Shown here piece after piece: positions 43,266 through 55,891 of a DNA stretch of 64,000 bases. The notes under the pieces are model-generated. The model was given only the letters and a program-made list of their open reading frames with translations, made no database searches and was not told the DNA's origin. This DNA is from Caloramator sp. E03. Lineage in GTDB: Bacteria > Bacillota > Clostridia > Clostridiales > Caloramatoraceae. Positions within the stretch are counted from its first letter, which is position 1, and each line of letters starts with the position of its first letter. The stretch lies in assembly GCF_006016075.1 (NCBI RefSeq), contig NZ_CP040093.1:1708501-1772500 (forward strand). The letters are read 5' to 3'. The translations under genes were made by a program, and so were the position numbers.

Positions 43266-45650
43266 ATGATGTACAAAGGAGCTGCTTTATCATATAAAAG
43301 ATTTGATAGGGAATATAATGTTAATCAGAAGGAGAAACTGAATCTATATGCATATCAATACTTATTACTATATGTAGCTATGTTTTTTATATCAAGGGTT
43401 TTTCTGCTTAAGACGTTAATGCCCTTTGGTATAGCTTTTTTTTCAGCTATTTTTACGGTTCTTGATAAAAAAAGTACTCTTCTTTTAGGGATTATATCCA
43501 TCTTGGGCTATCTTAGCACTTCCCAGGAGTATTTATCTTATAGCCATGTAATAACTCTTTTATGTTTAATGGTTTTAATGTTTTTTATAAAGGATAGCAA
43601 AAATAAAATATTAAAAATTTCTATTTTGGCTTCTTTGTTTAATATGATAAGCAGCATGTTCTTTCATATAAAGTATATAACAAAAGGATTTTTGGCTTAT
43701 GATCTTTTTTTAGCATTACTTGAATCATTAATGATTTTGACATCATGCTATATATTTGCTTATGGTATGCCTGCATTCTTAAACAGTAAAAAAAGGAAGG
43801 TATTTTCAAAAGAAGAATTGATATGCTTTGCACTTTTATTTTCTGGTATAGTTTCAGGTATATGGGATATTAAATATTTTAATATGTCTTTAAAAAATAT
43901 TATAGGATTTTTTCTAGTACTTTTTGCGGGTTATGTTAAAGGGGCAGAAACAGGTGCTACTATTGGTGCTGCCATTGGATTTATGATAAGTATATCTGAC
44001 GCAAAAATGCCTATATTTGTTGGCATATATGCTATTTGTGGTTTGATTTCTGGAGTATTTAGGGAAGTTGGAAAAATAGTTACATGTATAGCTTTTGTTG
44101 CTTCTTCCATACTTTTTTATTTATATACAATAAACTTTATAGATATAGATATTGTATTCCTTGATACATTAATACCTTGTGCAGTTTTTATGCTAATTCC
44201 TAAAAGGGTTTATGATAGGGTCTCAGATATGTTTGATAGGGAAAAAAGAATGATAGAATTACAAAAGTCTTATATAGAAAGGATAAAGGATGTTACAGGA
44301 TTAAAACTTAAGGATATATTTAATACTGTATCAGCACTTTCTAAGATACTTGAAGAAAATGTAAATAATGAGCTTTCAAAGAAATCAGAGATAAATGAAT
44401 TAGTTGAAAAGCTTGCCTATAAGGTTTGTACAAATTGTGTTAGAAAAAACCTATGCTGGGATAAAGAACTTTATTATACATATAATTCTTATAATGAATT
44501 GCTGAGATATATTGAGAAAAAAGGCACAGTGGGGCCTGATGATTTACCCGTTGAGCTTAAGAAAAAATGCCAAAAACCTACTGAACTTTCAAGAGAAGCA
44601 AATCATTTACTTGAGATATTAAGAATAAATAATAGATGGAGAAATAAAATTATAAATTCAAGGAAAATTGTTGCAGAACAAACAAAGGGTGTTTCTGAGC
44701 TTGTAAGGACGATGATGGAAGAAGTAGCAACATCAGTAGAATTTAAGAATGATATAGAAGAGGAAATTGCAGTTGCACTTGACAGGAAAGGGCTGGAATT
44801 TGATGATGTGCTTGCAATAAAAAATAGTAGGGGAAAGTTTGAAGTTACAATCTATAGGAAACCCTGTTCAGGCAAACAACTATGCAGTAAGGAGTATGGG
44901 AAAATAATATCTAAAACCCTTGGAGTTAACATGGAAAAAGAATCAACTAATTGTTCTATAAATAAAAAAGGCTCAATGTGTCAGTTTAGGTTTGTAGAAG
45001 CTGTAAACTACAGTGTTGTAACAGCAGTATCTAAACTTTCTAAGGAAAAAATATCAGGGGATAGCTATACCTTTGGGAATATAGGCAAAGGTAGATATAT
45101 GGTTGCATTAAGTGATGGTATGGGAAGTGGAGCTATTGCATCAAATGAGAGTAAAACTACAATTACACTACTGGAAGAATTTATAGAAGCAGGTTTTGAA
45201 AGAAATACAGCAATTAAAGCAATAAATTCGGTACTTGTTTTAAGATCTTGTGATGAATGCTTTGCTACCATTGATATGAGTTTAATAGATCTTTATAGTG
45301 GAATTGGAGAATTTATAAAAATAGGTTCTGCACCAACATTTATAAAATCTGGATTGAATATTGATATAGTAAAAAGCATGAGTATTCCAATAGGTATACT
45401 TGATGATATAGATATTGAAAGTCAAATTATCCAGCTAAAAAATGGAGATATGATTATAACAGTTTCAGACGGGGTTATTGACAGCAGCTCCAAAAAAGAA
45501 AAATGGCTAATGGATATTATTATAAAATGCGATAGTGGCAATCCAAAGGATGTTGCAGATTACATATTACATAAGGCAAAGGAAAACTATGGAAATGAAA
45601 TAGGTGATGATATGACAGTTATAGTAACAAAGATATGGAAAAATATTTAA
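43266..45650 (+). CDS. spoIIE: Stage II sporulation protein E (PP2C phosphatase)
   Basis: 794 aa. Region I has about ten membrane helices (residues 25-300). A central oligomerisation region follows (about 310-570) with cysteine-rich KVCTNCVRKNLCW. The C-terminal PPM/PP2C phosphatase has VALSDGMGSGAIAS (metal-binding Asp), TVSDGVIDS and DDMTVIVTKIW. SpoIIE sits at the polar septum and dephosphorylates SpoIIAA to activate sigma-F. A terminator follows its stop. Confidence 0.96.
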   Translation: MMYKGAALSYKRFDREYNVNQKEKLNLYAYQYLLLYVAMFFISRVFLLKTLMPFGIAFFSAIFTVLDKKSTLLLGIISILGYLSTSQEYLSYSHVITLLCLMVLMFFIKDSKNKILKISILASLFNMISSMFFHIKYITKGFLAYDLFLALLESLMILTSCYIFAYGMPAFLNSKKRKVFSKEELICFALLFSGIVSGIWDIKYFNMSLKNIIGFFLVLFAGYVKGAETGATIGAAIGFMISISDAKMPIFVGIYAICGLISGVFREVGKIVTCIAFVASSILFYLYTINFIDIDIVFLDTLIPCAVFMLIPKRVYDRVSDMFDREKRMIELQKSYIERIKDVTGLKLKDIFNTVSALSKILEENVNNELSKKSEINELVEKLAYKVCTNCVRKNLCWDKELYYTYNSYNELLRYIEKKGTVGPDDLPVELKKKCQKPTELSREANHLLEILRINNRWRNKIINSRKIVAEQTKGVSELVRTMMEEVATSVEFKNDIEEEIAVALDRKGLEFDDVLAIKNSRGKFEVTIYRKPCSGKQLCSKEYGKIISKTLGVNMEKESTNCSINKKGSMCQFRFVEAVNYSVVTAVSKLSKEKISGDSYTFGNIGKGRYMVALSDGMGSGAIASNESKTTITLLEEFIEAGFERNTAIKAINSVLVLRSCDECFATIDMSLIDLYSGIGEFIKIGSAPTFIKSGLNIDIVKSMSIPIGILDDIDIESQIIQLKNGDMIITVSDGVIDSSSKKEKWLMDIIIKCDSGNPKDVADYILHKAKENYGNEIGDDMTVIVTKIWKNI

Positions 45651-45676
45651 AGCTGGATTTTCCAGCTTTTTTTTTG
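45649..45676 (+). terminator. Terminator after spoIIE
   Basis: AAAGCTGGA (45649-45657) and TCCAGCTTT (45661-45669) followed by a long T run. Confidence 0.92.
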
Positions 45677-45740
45677 CAGTTTAATTTGTTATATTGGTAT
45701 ATATATATGAGTAAAGGATAAAATTAAAAGTGGTGTTAAA

Positions 45741-47117
45741 ATGAGAGAAAAAGTAATAAGTACAATAGAAAAATATGGAATGATATCAAAGGGAGACAGA
45801 ATAATTATAGGGCTTTCAGGAGGACCGGATTCTACTGCTCTTATACATGTTTTAAATAGTTTAAAAGAATTATATGATATAAAGTTGTATTCGGCACATA
45901 TAAATCACATGATAAGAGGTGAAGAGGCTAAAAGAGATGAGGAATACGCAAGGATTTTATCACAATCTCTATCGGTACCTTTTTATTTAAAACGTTTTGA
46001 TGTATTGAATTATGCTAAAGATATGAAAATGTCATTGGAGGAAGCAGGAAGATTCATAAGATACAGCTTTTTTAATGAGATAGCCCAAAGAGTAGGTGCT
46101 AATAAAATTGCTCTTGCTCATAATATGAATGATCAAGCAGAAACTGTAATAATGAGGTTCTTAAGAGGTTCTGGTATAAGTGGATTAGGGGGAATAAAGC
46201 CTGTAAGGGATGGAAAATATATAAGACCTCTTATTGAATGCAATCGTGATGAGATAGAGGAATATTGTAAAACTAATAATTTAAATCCTGTGATTGATAG
46301 TACAAACAAAAAAAATATATACGTTAGAAATAGAATAAGACTTGAGGTTATTCCTTATCTGAAAAACCACTTTAATTCAAATATAATTGAGAACTTATAT
46401 AGAATGGCTGAAATTATAAGGGATGAGGATGATTTCATACAAAAAGAAGTTTTGAAGCATATTGAAGAAATAAAGTTAAGAGATGGTTTTAATATTAAAA
46501 AGTTTAATGAGCTACATACGGCACTAAAAAGAAGAATAATAAGAAGCATTTTACAACAGGTTAAGGGAAACCTCAATGGAATAGAAGGTAAGCATATAGA
46601 AGAGTGCATTGAAATAATAAAAAATGATGATACCGGCAAGAGTATATCACTTCCTGATAATATTGAGTGCCTTTTAGAGTATGATATATTTAAAATAAGA
46701 AAAAGAAATGAGATAAAATCTTATGAATACGAGCTTAAAATTCCAGGTAAAATTATATTATATGAAGAAGGATTAGAGATATCTACAAATGTTATCGAAA
46801 GAGAGAATGAAATTTATAAAGATACTATGTTCATAAAATATTTTGACTATGATAAAATAAAAAGTGGGTTAAAGGTAAGGACACGAAAAGATGGAGATTT
46901 TATGTATCCTAAAGGTATGAATGGTAGAAAAAAGATAAAGGACATATTTATAGATAAAAAGATTCCAAGGGATATGAGAAATAGATTTCCCCTAATAGCC
47001 TTAGGAAATGAGATACTATGGATACCTAAAATAAGGGATACGCGGAATTATAAAATAGATAAGAACACATTGCGTATTCTTGAAATAAAGATTATAAGGA
47101 GTGATTTTAATGAATAA
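45741..47117 (+). CDS. tilS: tRNA(Ile)-lysidine synthetase
   Basis: 458 aa. N-type ATP pyrophosphatase with the P-loop SGGPDST (residues 26-32), the family motif HNMNDQAETVIMRFLRGSGISGLGG, and the C-terminal TilS domain. It converts the wobble C of tRNA-Ile (CAT) to lysidine, needed to read AUA, a frequent codon in AT-rich genomes. Overlaps hpt by eight bases. Confidence 0.95.
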   Translation: MREKVISTIEKYGMISKGDRIIIGLSGGPDSTALIHVLNSLKELYDIKLYSAHINHMIRGEEAKRDEEYARILSQSLSVPFYLKRFDVLNYAKDMKMSLEEAGRFIRYSFFNEIAQRVGANKIALAHNMNDQAETVIMRFLRGSGISGLGGIKPVRDGKYIRPLIECNRDEIEEYCKTNNLNPVIDSTNKKNIYVRNRIRLEVIPYLKNHFNSNIIENLYRMAEIIRDEDDFIQKEVLKHIEEIKLRDGFNIKKFNELHTALKRRIIRSILQQVKGNLNGIEGKHIEECIEIIKNDDTGKSISLPDNIECLLEYDIFKIRKRNEIKSYEYELKIPGKIILYEEGLEISTNVIERENEIYKDTMFIKYFDYDKIKSGLKVRTRKDGDFMYPKGMNGRKKIKDIFIDKKIPRDMRNRFPLIALGNEILWIPKIRDTRNYKIDKNTLRILEIKIIRSDFNE

Positions 47118-47652
47118 TGCAATAAAAGAAATAATATTAACAGAAGAAAAAATTAAAAAAAGGGTAAAGGAATTAGCTGATGATATTATTAAGGACTTTC
47201 CTGATGGGGATTTAATATTAATTGGAGTTTTAAAGGGATCCGTAATATTTATATCCGATTTAATGAGGAGCATGAATGTAAATGTAACTATGGATTTTAT
47301 GGCTGTATCAAGTTATGGTATGTCCTCTAAAACATCTGGTATTGTTAGAATACTTAAAGATCTCGATTTTGATATTGAAAATAAAGATGTTATAATTGTT
47401 GAGGATATAATAGATACTGGTACGACATTAAAATATCTTTATGAATATTTAAAATCAAGAAATCCAAGGGCTCTTAAGATATGTTGTTTACTTGATAAGC
47501 CAGAAAAAAGGAATGTCGATATTAAGGCTGATTATATAGGATTTGAAATACCTGATGCTTTTGTTGTTGGATATGGACTTGATTATGCAGAAATGTTTAG
47601 AAATCTCCCGTATATAGGGATACTTAAAGAGGAAGTTTACAAAAAGTATTAA
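47110..47652 (+). CDS. hpt: Hypoxanthine phosphoribosyltransferase
   Basis: 180 aa from ATG 47110 (AAGGAG at 47096-47101 fits; GTG 47101 lies within that site). PRPP-binding motif VIIVEDIIDTGTTLKYL, and the typical VLKGSVIFISDLMR and FVVGYGLDYAE. It salvages hypoxanthine and guanine. The start overlaps the tilS stop (ATGAATAA), so the two are translationally coupled. Order tilS-hpt-ftsH is conserved in Firmicutes. Confidence 0.95.
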   Translation: MNNAIKEIILTEEKIKKRVKELADDIIKDFPDGDLILIGVLKGSVIFISDLMRSMNVNVTMDFMAVSSYGMSSKTSGIVRILKDLDFDIENKDVIIVEDIIDTGTTLKYLYEYLKSRNPRALKICCLLDKPEKRNVDIKADYIGFEIPDAFVVGYGLDYAEMFRNLPYIGILKEEVYKKY

Positions 47653-47727
47653 ATAAGTTAATTGTTTATACATAGATTATATGATAAAATCTATAAGTGA
47701 TGACCTAAATCTGAAAGGGGGGCTATA

Positions 47728-49548
47728 ATGAAAAAATCATTTTTTAAAAGTGCCAGTGCATGGATATTGATTATATTTGCCTTTTTTGTAGCCCTAGCGT
47801 TATATGGGAATGGTCCAACAAAAAAGGCTAAAATAAATTATACAAAACTAATAACAGAAATTGAAAACAACAACATAAAAAATATAGTTGTAGATTCTGA
47901 GAGCAGTGATGCAAGTGGCGAATTTAAAGATGGTACGTCATTTACTGCTAATTTAGGTTCTATTGATGCTTTTCAAAGTTATATAAATGACTTTAATAGA
48001 ACTCATTCAGAAAAAGTTCAAGTGGAATTCATACCTCCAACGAGATTTCCAGTGTGGGTATCTGCAATACCAAATATTTTAATGCTAATAATGCTTGGAG
48101 TTATTTGGTTTATATTCCTCCAGCAATCTCAAGGAGCTGGTGGAGGTAAAGGGGTTATGAATTTTGGAAAGAGCCGTGCAAGACTGGTTACTAACGATAA
48201 AAAAAGGGTTACATTTAATGATGTAGCTGGTGCTGATGAAGAAAAGGCAGAGCTTCAAGAAGTTGTTGACTTTTTAAAACAACCAAGAAAATATATAGAG
48301 CTTGGTGCAAGGATTCCTAAAGGTATACTTCTTGTTGGACCGCCAGGTACAGGAAAAACTCTCCTTGCAAAAGCTGTAGCAGGGGAAGCTGGAGTACCTT
48401 TCTTTAGTATAAGTGGTTCAGACTTTGTTGAGATGTTTGTTGGAGTAGGAGCTTCAAGAGTTAGGGATCTTTTCGATAACGCTAAGAAAAATTCACCATG
48501 TATAGTATTTATTGATGAAATAGATGCTGTAGGAAGACATAGAGGTGCAGGACTTGGTGGTGGGCATGATGAAAGAGAGCAGACGCTTAATCAGCTCCTT
48601 GTTGAAATGGACGGATTTGGTACTAATGAAGGTATTATAGTAATAGCAGCTACAAACAGACCTGATATACTTGATCCTGCTCTTTTAAGACCAGGAAGAT
48701 TTGATAGGCAAATAGTTGTAAATACTCCGGATGTTAAAGGAAGAGAAGAGATATTAAAAGTCCATTCTAAGAATAAGCCATTAGATGAAAATGTAAAATT
48801 AGATGTTCTTGCTAAGAGAACTCCAGGATTTACAGGGGCAGATCTTGAAAACCTTATGAATGAGGCAGCTCTTCTAACAGTAAGAAGAGGTAAGAAATTA
48901 ATAGGAATGGATGAGCTTGAAGAAGCTATAACAAGAGTTATTGCAGGTACAGAAAAGAGAAGCAGAGTTATGAGTGAAAGAGAAAAAAGGCTTACAGCAT
49001 ATCATGAAGCAGGTCATGCAGTTGTAATGAAGCTTCTTCCAAATGCTGATCCTGTTCATCAAATAAGCATAATACCGAGGGGAAGAGCAGGAGGATATAC
49101 TCTATCGCTTCCGCAGGAGGATAAGTATTATGCATCAAGAACTGAACTTGAAGAACAAATCGTTGGACTCTTAGGTGGAAGAGTAGCTGAAAAGCTTGTT
49201 TTAAACGATATTAGTACTGGTGCTAAGAATGATATAGAAAGAGCTACAACTATAGCAAGAAAGATGGTTACAGAATATGGAATGAGCGAGACATTAGGGC
49301 CTATAGAATTTGGAACAGGACATGATGAAGTATTCCTTGGAAGAGATTTTAGTAAGACAAGAAATTATAGTGAAGAAATAGCAGCATTAATAGATAAAGA
49401 AATAAAGAGGATAATAGAAAATGCATATAATAGAGCCGAAAATCTATTAAAGGGAAATATTAATAGACTTCACAAAGTTGCAGAAGCTCTTCTTGAAAAG
49501 GAAAAGCTTGAAGCAGAGGAATTTGAAGCTATATTTAATCAAGCATAA
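47728..49548 (+). CDS. ftsH: ATP-dependent zinc metalloprotease FtsH
   Basis: 606 aa. Two N-terminal membrane helices (about 8-27 and 110-131) flank a small extracytoplasmic domain. The AAA+ domain has Walker A GPPGTGKT (204-211), Walker [12 protein letters not shown] (Asp263, Glu264) and [19 protein letters not shown]. The zinc protease motif is HEAGH (426-430). It degrades membrane and regulatory proteins and matters for sporulation. GAAAGGGGGG before ATG. Confidence 0.97.
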   Translation: MKKSFFKSASAWILIIFAFFVALALYGNGPTKKAKINYTKLITEIENNNIKNIVVDSESSDASGEFKDGTSFTANLGSIDAFQSYINDFNRTHSEKVQVEFIPPTRFPVWVSAIPNILMLIMLGVIWFIFLQQSQGAGGGKGVMNFGKSRARLVTNDKKRVTFNDVAGADEEKAELQEVVDFLKQPRKYIELGARIPKGILLVGPPGTGKTLLAKAVAGEAGVPFFSISGSDFVEMFVGVGASRVRDLFDNAKKNSPCIVFIDEIDAVGRHRGAGLGGGHDEREQTLNQLLVEMDGFGTNEGIIVIAATNRPDILDPALLRPGRFDRQIVVNTPDVKGREEILKVHSKNKPLDENVKLDVLAKRTPGFTGADLENLMNEAALLTVRRGKKLIGMDELEEAITRVIAGTEKRSRVMSEREKRLTAYHEAGHAVVMKLLPNADPVHQISIIPRGRAGGYTLSLPQEDKYYASRTELEEQIVGLLGGRVAEKLVLNDISTGAKNDIERATTIARKMVTEYGMSETLGPIEFGTGHDEVFLGRDFSKTRNYSEEIAALIDKEIKRIIENAYNRAENLLKGNINRLHKVAEALLEKEKLEAEEFEAIFNQA

Positions 49549-49552
49549 GTAG

Positions 49553-49580
49553 AGAGCGGAGAAAATCCGCTCTTAAAAAA
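49553..49580. terminator. Hairpin after ftsH
   Basis: AGAGCGGA (49553-49560) and TCCGCTCT (49566-49573), followed by A residues rather than T, so weak as a forward terminator. Confidence 0.5.
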
Positions 49581-49599
49581 TATAATAGGGGGAACTAAA

Positions 49600-50010
49600 T
49601 TGAACGAATTTGAAGTAATGGAAAAAATAAAAGTTGGGCTTAATTCATCTATTGAAACAGATGTAAAAAGCGAACATTCTGCAAGTAAATATGGTAGTGG
49701 CATGGTTGATGTTTTAGCTACTCCTGCTATGATTGCCTTAATGGAGTGTACTGCAAAGAATGCAGTTGATTTACATCTTCCAGTTGGCTATACAACTGTT
49801 GGTACAAAGGTAGATGTTGTACATATTGCTGCGACTCCAATAGGAATGAAAATAACTGTTAATGCAAAGCTTATTGAAATTAAAGGTAAAAAGCTTATAT
49901 TTAGGGTTGAAGCCTTTGATGAAGTTGAAAAGATAGGGGAAGGAATTCATGAGAGGTATGTAATTAATAGTGATAAATTCATGGAAAAGGTAAATAGTAA
50001 GAAAAAATAA
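49600..50010 (+). CDS. Hotdog-fold acyl-CoA thioesterase (FlK-like)
   Basis: 136 aa from TTG 49600 after an AGGGGGAA site. The protein looks like the FlK-type hotdog thioesterases: MVDVLATPAMIALMECTAKNAVDLHLPVGYTTVGTKVDVVHIAATPIGMKI and FDEVEKIGEGIHERYVI. The Thr/Glu/His set (T in ATPAM, E in LMEC, H in VVHIAATP) matches the catalytic residues described for FlK. FlK hydrolyses fluoroacetyl-CoA, but relatives are widespread and their substrates are mostly unknown. It probably clears small acyl-CoAs. Confidence 0.8.
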   Translation: MNEFEVMEKIKVGLNSSIETDVKSEHSASKYGSGMVDVLATPAMIALMECTAKNAVDLHLPVGYTTVGTKVDVVHIAATPIGMKITVNAKLIEIKGKKLIFRVEAFDEVEKIGEGIHERYVINSDKFMEKVNSKKK

Positions 50011-50020
50011 TATAATTTAA

Positions 50021-50045
50021 ATGGGTGTTTAAAACACCCTATTTT
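50021..50045 (+). terminator. Terminator after the thioesterase gene
   Basis: GGGTGTTT (50023-50030) and AAACACCC (50032-50039) followed by TATTTTA. Confidence 0.8.
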
Positions 50046-50072
50046 AATGCCTAAATGTGGAGGGATATTGCT

Positions 50073-51986
50073 ATGAAAAAAAATGATAAGATCCATGAAG
50101 AAATAATAAAAAAGTCCCATGAACGTTCAAATAAATATGGTATTGAAGTTAGCAGAATATATCCTAAAAAGATTCTAAGTAAACAGGAGATACCAATTGT
50201 ATTAAAAAGGAATAAAGAGCTTATTAGAATAGCATCTCCATTTATGAAGATACTTTATGATTTTCTGGAGGGTTCAGGTTTTTTTATAGTTTTAACTGAT
50301 AGGGAAGGATGTATATTAAGTACCATAGGAGATCGGGATATATTGCAGGCAGCGAAAGAATTGAATATGGTTGTAGGAGCATATATGAATGAAAATAGTA
50401 TTGGTACAAATGCTATGGGTACAGCTATAAATGAAGATATGCCAATACAAATATCTGCAAAGGAACATTTTATAACAGCATATCATAGATGGACATGTTC
50501 TGCAGCACCTATTCATAATGTAAAAGGAGACATTATTGGTACATTAAATCTTACTGGTAACAGTAATCTTGTACATCCCCATACATTAGGATTAGTTGTT
50601 GCTGCTGTACGGTCTATAGAAAATCAGATAAAAAGTGAAGAAGCGAGCAATAAACTATTGGAAACATATCAGTATTTAAATGCAATTATTGAGTCTGTAG
50701 ACATAGGAATTTTATCCGTCGATGGAAAAGGGATAATTAAGAATATAAATGCAACTGCATGTAGTATGTTTGATTGCACTAAAGAGTATTTGATAAATCA
50801 ACCTATTCAAAAAATATTTTCATTGTGGGATGAAGTTATAAATCGAGTTGCTCTTGGCAAAAAGGTAGTTGATGAAGAAGTAAGCTTTAAAATAAATGGT
50901 AAATTTCAGAGGTACATTGTAAATATTCATTCAATAAGAGATGAAGTAGATACTATTATTGGTGCAGTTATAAGCTTTAAAAATATCCAAAATGTATATA
51001 ACCTTATAAATAAATACACTGGCAAGAAGGCAAGATATACTTTTGACGATATCAAATATAAAAGCTATAGCATGAATAAAATAATTGAATACTCAAAGAG
51101 CATTGCTGATAGTCCTTCAACAATTTTAATAACTGGTGAAAGTGGAACAGGTAAAGAAATATTGGCCCAGGCAATTCACAATTTTAGTAACAGGAGAGAA
51201 TATGGATTTGTTGCTATAAACTGTGGAGCGATACCACAAAATCTAATAGAAAGTGAACTATTTGGATATGATGAAGGTGCTTTTACCGGAGCAAAGAGAG
51301 GTGGTAATCCTGGTAAATTTGAGCTTGCAAATGGTGGTACCTTGTTTCTTGATGAGATAGGAGAAATGCCTCTTGATATGCAGGTAAAGTTTTTGAGAGT
51401 TCTCCAAGAGGGCTGTATTACAAGGATTGGAGGTAATAAATATATTGATGTTGATGTAAGGATAATTGCAGCTACAAATAGAAATTTACTTCAGGAAGTT
51501 CAATGCGGAAGATTTAGAGAGGATTTGTATTATAGAATATCAGTAATACCAATAGTACTTCCACCTTTGCGAGAAAGAAGGGAAGATATACCTCTTTTAA
51601 TTGAACATTTCCTTGAAATTAAGTCACAAAAACTAAAAAAGCCTATTCCGAAAATTAATCGCGCTATCTATGAAAAAATGCTTTCTTATGATTGGTGGGG
51701 AAACATTAGGGAGCTTGAAAATTTTATTGAAAGTGCAGTTAATTTTGATGGTAATACTGAGTTTTTAATGAACAAATTTAAAGATATAGAAGAAAAAGGT
51801 AAAAACAATGAAATTAAAAGTTGTGATATTATGGATGAGCTAATATGTCCTCTTGATGAGCTTGAAAAAAGAGCGATCATAAGTTGTTTAAAGAAATATA
51901 ATAATGTTACTAAATGTGCAAAGGTTTTAAATATTAGTAGAAATACTCTGTATCTTAAATTAAAAAAATATAATATAGAAATATAG
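50073..51986 (+). CDS. Sigma-54-dependent activator (AcoR-like)
   Basis: 637 aa from ATG 50073 (GGAGGG upstream). An AcoR-type GAF region (NSIGTNAMGTAINEDMPIQISAKEHF) is followed by a PAS domain (about 210-320). The AAA+ sigma-54 domain has Walker A GESGTGKE (about 354-361), the GAFTGA loop (from about 404) and Walker B GGTLFLDEIGEM. A Fis-type HTH ends the protein (TKCAKVLNISRNTLYLKLKKYN). It senses an unknown small molecule and opens sigma-54 promoters; the nearest is immediately downstream, before the alcohol dehydrogenase. Confidence 0.93.
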   Translation: MKKNDKIHEEIIKKSHERSNKYGIEVSRIYPKKILSKQEIPIVLKRNKELIRIASPFMKILYDFLEGSGFFIVLTDREGCILSTIGDRDILQAAKELNMVVGAYMNENSIGTNAMGTAINEDMPIQISAKEHFITAYHRWTCSAAPIHNVKGDIIGTLNLTGNSNLVHPHTLGLVVAAVRSIENQIKSEEASNKLLETYQYLNAIIESVDIGILSVDGKGIIKNINATACSMFDCTKEYLINQPIQKIFSLWDEVINRVALGKKVVDEEVSFKINGKFQRYIVNIHSIRDEVDTIIGAVISFKNIQNVYNLINKYTGKKARYTFDDIKYKSYSMNKIIEYSKSIADSPSTILITGESGTGKEILAQAIHNFSNRREYGFVAINCGAIPQNLIESELFGYDEGAFTGAKRGGNPGKFELANGGTLFLDEIGEMPLDMQVKFLRVLQEGCITRIGGNKYIDVDVRIIAATNRNLLQEVQCGRFREDLYYRISVIPIVLPPLRERREDIPLLIEHFLEIKSQKLKKPIPKINRAIYEKMLSYDWWGNIRELENFIESAVNFDGNTEFLMNKFKDIEEKGKNNEIKSCDIMDELICPLDELEKRAIISCLKKYNNVTKCAKVLNISRNTLYLKLKKYNIEI

Positions 51987-52116
51987 TTGTTAAAATATAG
52001 GACAGTGTATTAAAATAGTACAAAAAATCAGTGCATAATTGTCATAAAACAGGACGGTTATGATTGCTTTTTTTTATACCTATTGAAAATACTATATTGT
52101 TTGTTAAATAACTAAC

Positions 52117-52132
52117 TGGCATGATATTTGCA
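52117..52132 (+). promoter_or_regulatory. Sigma-54 (-24/-12) promoter of the alcohol dehydrogenase gene
   Basis: TGGCATGATATTTGCA fits the sigma-54 consensus TGGCAC-N5-TTGCA with GG and GC at the invariant places, 37 bases before the dehydrogenase start. The region 51987-52110 upstream would hold the activator sites; I see no unambiguous repeat in it. Confidence 0.85.
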
Positions 52133-52169
52133 TTATATGTTTGTAGAATAAAATTGAGGAGGTAGAGTT

Positions 52170-53336
52170 ATGGCAAGATTTACACTACCAAGAGATATTT
52201 ATTTTGGAAAAAATTCATTAGAGGAATTAAAAAATTTAAAGGGTAAAAAGGCTGTAATAGTAGTTGGCGGTGGCTCAATGAAAAGGTTTGGATTCCTTGA
52301 CAAAATAGAAAAGTACCTTCATGAAGCAGGATTAGAAACAAGGCTTATTGAAGGGGTGGAACCTGATCCATCTGTTGAAACAGTAATGAGAGGCGCTGAA
52401 ATTATGAGGGAGTTTGAGCCTGATTGGATAGTTGCAGTAGGTGGTGGTTCTCCAATAGATGCAGCAAAGGCCATGTGGATTTTCTATGAATATCCAGATT
52501 TTACTTTTGAACAGGCAGTAGTTCCTTTTGGCCTACCAGAACTTAGGAAGAAGGCTAAGTTTGTTGCTATACCATCTACAAGTGGTACTGCAACTGAAGT
52601 TACAGCATTTTCAGTTATAACTGATTACAAAGCAAAAATAAAGTACCCATTAGCTGATTTTAATATTACTCCTGATATAGCAATAGTGGACCCAGAGCTT
52701 GCACAGACAATGCCAAAAACATTAACTGCACATACAGGTATGGATGCTTTAACTCATGCTGTTGAAGCTTATGTTGCTTCTTTAAGGTCGCAATTTTCAG
52801 ATCCACTTGCAATGCAGGCAATAGTTATGATAAAAGAGTATCTTGTTAAATCCTTTAATGGGGATACAAAGGCAAGAGAAGAAATGCATTATGCCCAATG
52901 CCTTGCAGGTATGGCATTTTCTAATGCATTATTAGGTATAACACATTCAATTGCTCATAAGACTGGAGCTGTATTCCATATACCACATGGATGTGCTAAT
53001 GCAATATACCTTCCTTATGTTATACAATATAATGCAAAGGAATGTAAAGAAAGATATGCAGCTATAGCTAAGAACCTTGGACTTGAAGGTAAAAATGATG
53101 ATGAACTTGTAGTTTCTCTTGTTGAAATGATAAGAGAACTTAACAGAAGTATGGAAATACCACTTACATTAAAGGATTATGGAGTAAGTGAAGAAGAATT
53201 TAAGGCAAATGTTAAAACAATAGCACATAATGCTGTACTTGATGCATGTACAGGGTCTAATCCAAGATCAATTGATGATGCTACTATGGAAAGACTGCTT
53301 GAATATATTTACTATGGTAAGGATATAGATTTTTAA
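52170..53336 (+). CDS. Iron-containing (group III) alcohol dehydrogenase
   Basis: 388 aa. N-terminal Rossmann-like half with VVGGGSMKRFG and VAVGGGSPIDAAKAMW (NAD(P) binding). Metal ligands lie in DFNITPDIAIVDP, AHTGMDALTHAVEAY and HSIAHKTGAVFHIPHGCANAI. It likely reduces acetaldehyde, butyraldehyde or similar to the alcohol as an electron sink. AGGAGG before ATG. Control by sigma-54 and the AcoR-like activator is strongly suggested by the promoter. Monocistronic, with a terminator. Confidence 0.93.
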   Translation: MARFTLPRDIYFGKNSLEELKNLKGKKAVIVVGGGSMKRFGFLDKIEKYLHEAGLETRLIEGVEPDPSVETVMRGAEIMREFEPDWIVAVGGGSPIDAAKAMWIFYEYPDFTFEQAVVPFGLPELRKKAKFVAIPSTSGTATEVTAFSVITDYKAKIKYPLADFNITPDIAIVDPELAQTMPKTLTAHTGMDALTHAVEAYVASLRSQFSDPLAMQAIVMIKEYLVKSFNGDTKAREEMHYAQCLAGMAFSNALLGITHSIAHKTGAVFHIPHGCANAIYLPYVIQYNAKECKERYAAIAKNLGLEGKNDDELVVSLVEMIRELNRSMEIPLTLKDYGVSEEEFKANVKTIAHNAVLDACTGSNPRSIDDATMERLLEYIYYGKDIDF

Positions 53337-53350
53337 TTTAAATTAAATGC

Positions 53351-53392
53351 TATATTAGGCTCTCTTAATAAGAGGGCTTAATATTTTTAATA
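53351..53392 (+). terminator. Terminator after the alcohol dehydrogenase gene
   Basis: The arms TATTAGGCTCTCTT and AAGAGGGCTTAATA pair with one wobble, followed by TTTTT. Confidence 0.85.
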
Positions 53393-53527
53393 ATTAAAAC
53401 TTGCGTAAAATTTGTTTAAATATTTGACATATTAAATTTTATATGAAAAAATAAAATACTAAGAGGAATTATTATAAAGCATTTTGCTTAAATATAAAAA
53501 AGTAAATGTAAGAATGGAGGGATACTG

Positions 53528-55803
<2,276 letters not shown>

Positions 55804-55815
55804 AAAAATATCTTA

Positions 55816-55853
55816 AAAGGCTGCATTAAGGTATAACTTGATGCAGCCTTTTT
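55816..55853 (+). terminator. Terminator after nfnB
   Basis: AAAGGCTGCAT (55816-55826) and ATGCAGCCTTT (55841-55851), plus inner AAG/CTT, followed by TT. Confidence 0.9.
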
Positions 55854-55891
55854 GGATATAATTATATATAAAGATATTTGGAGGAATCAAC

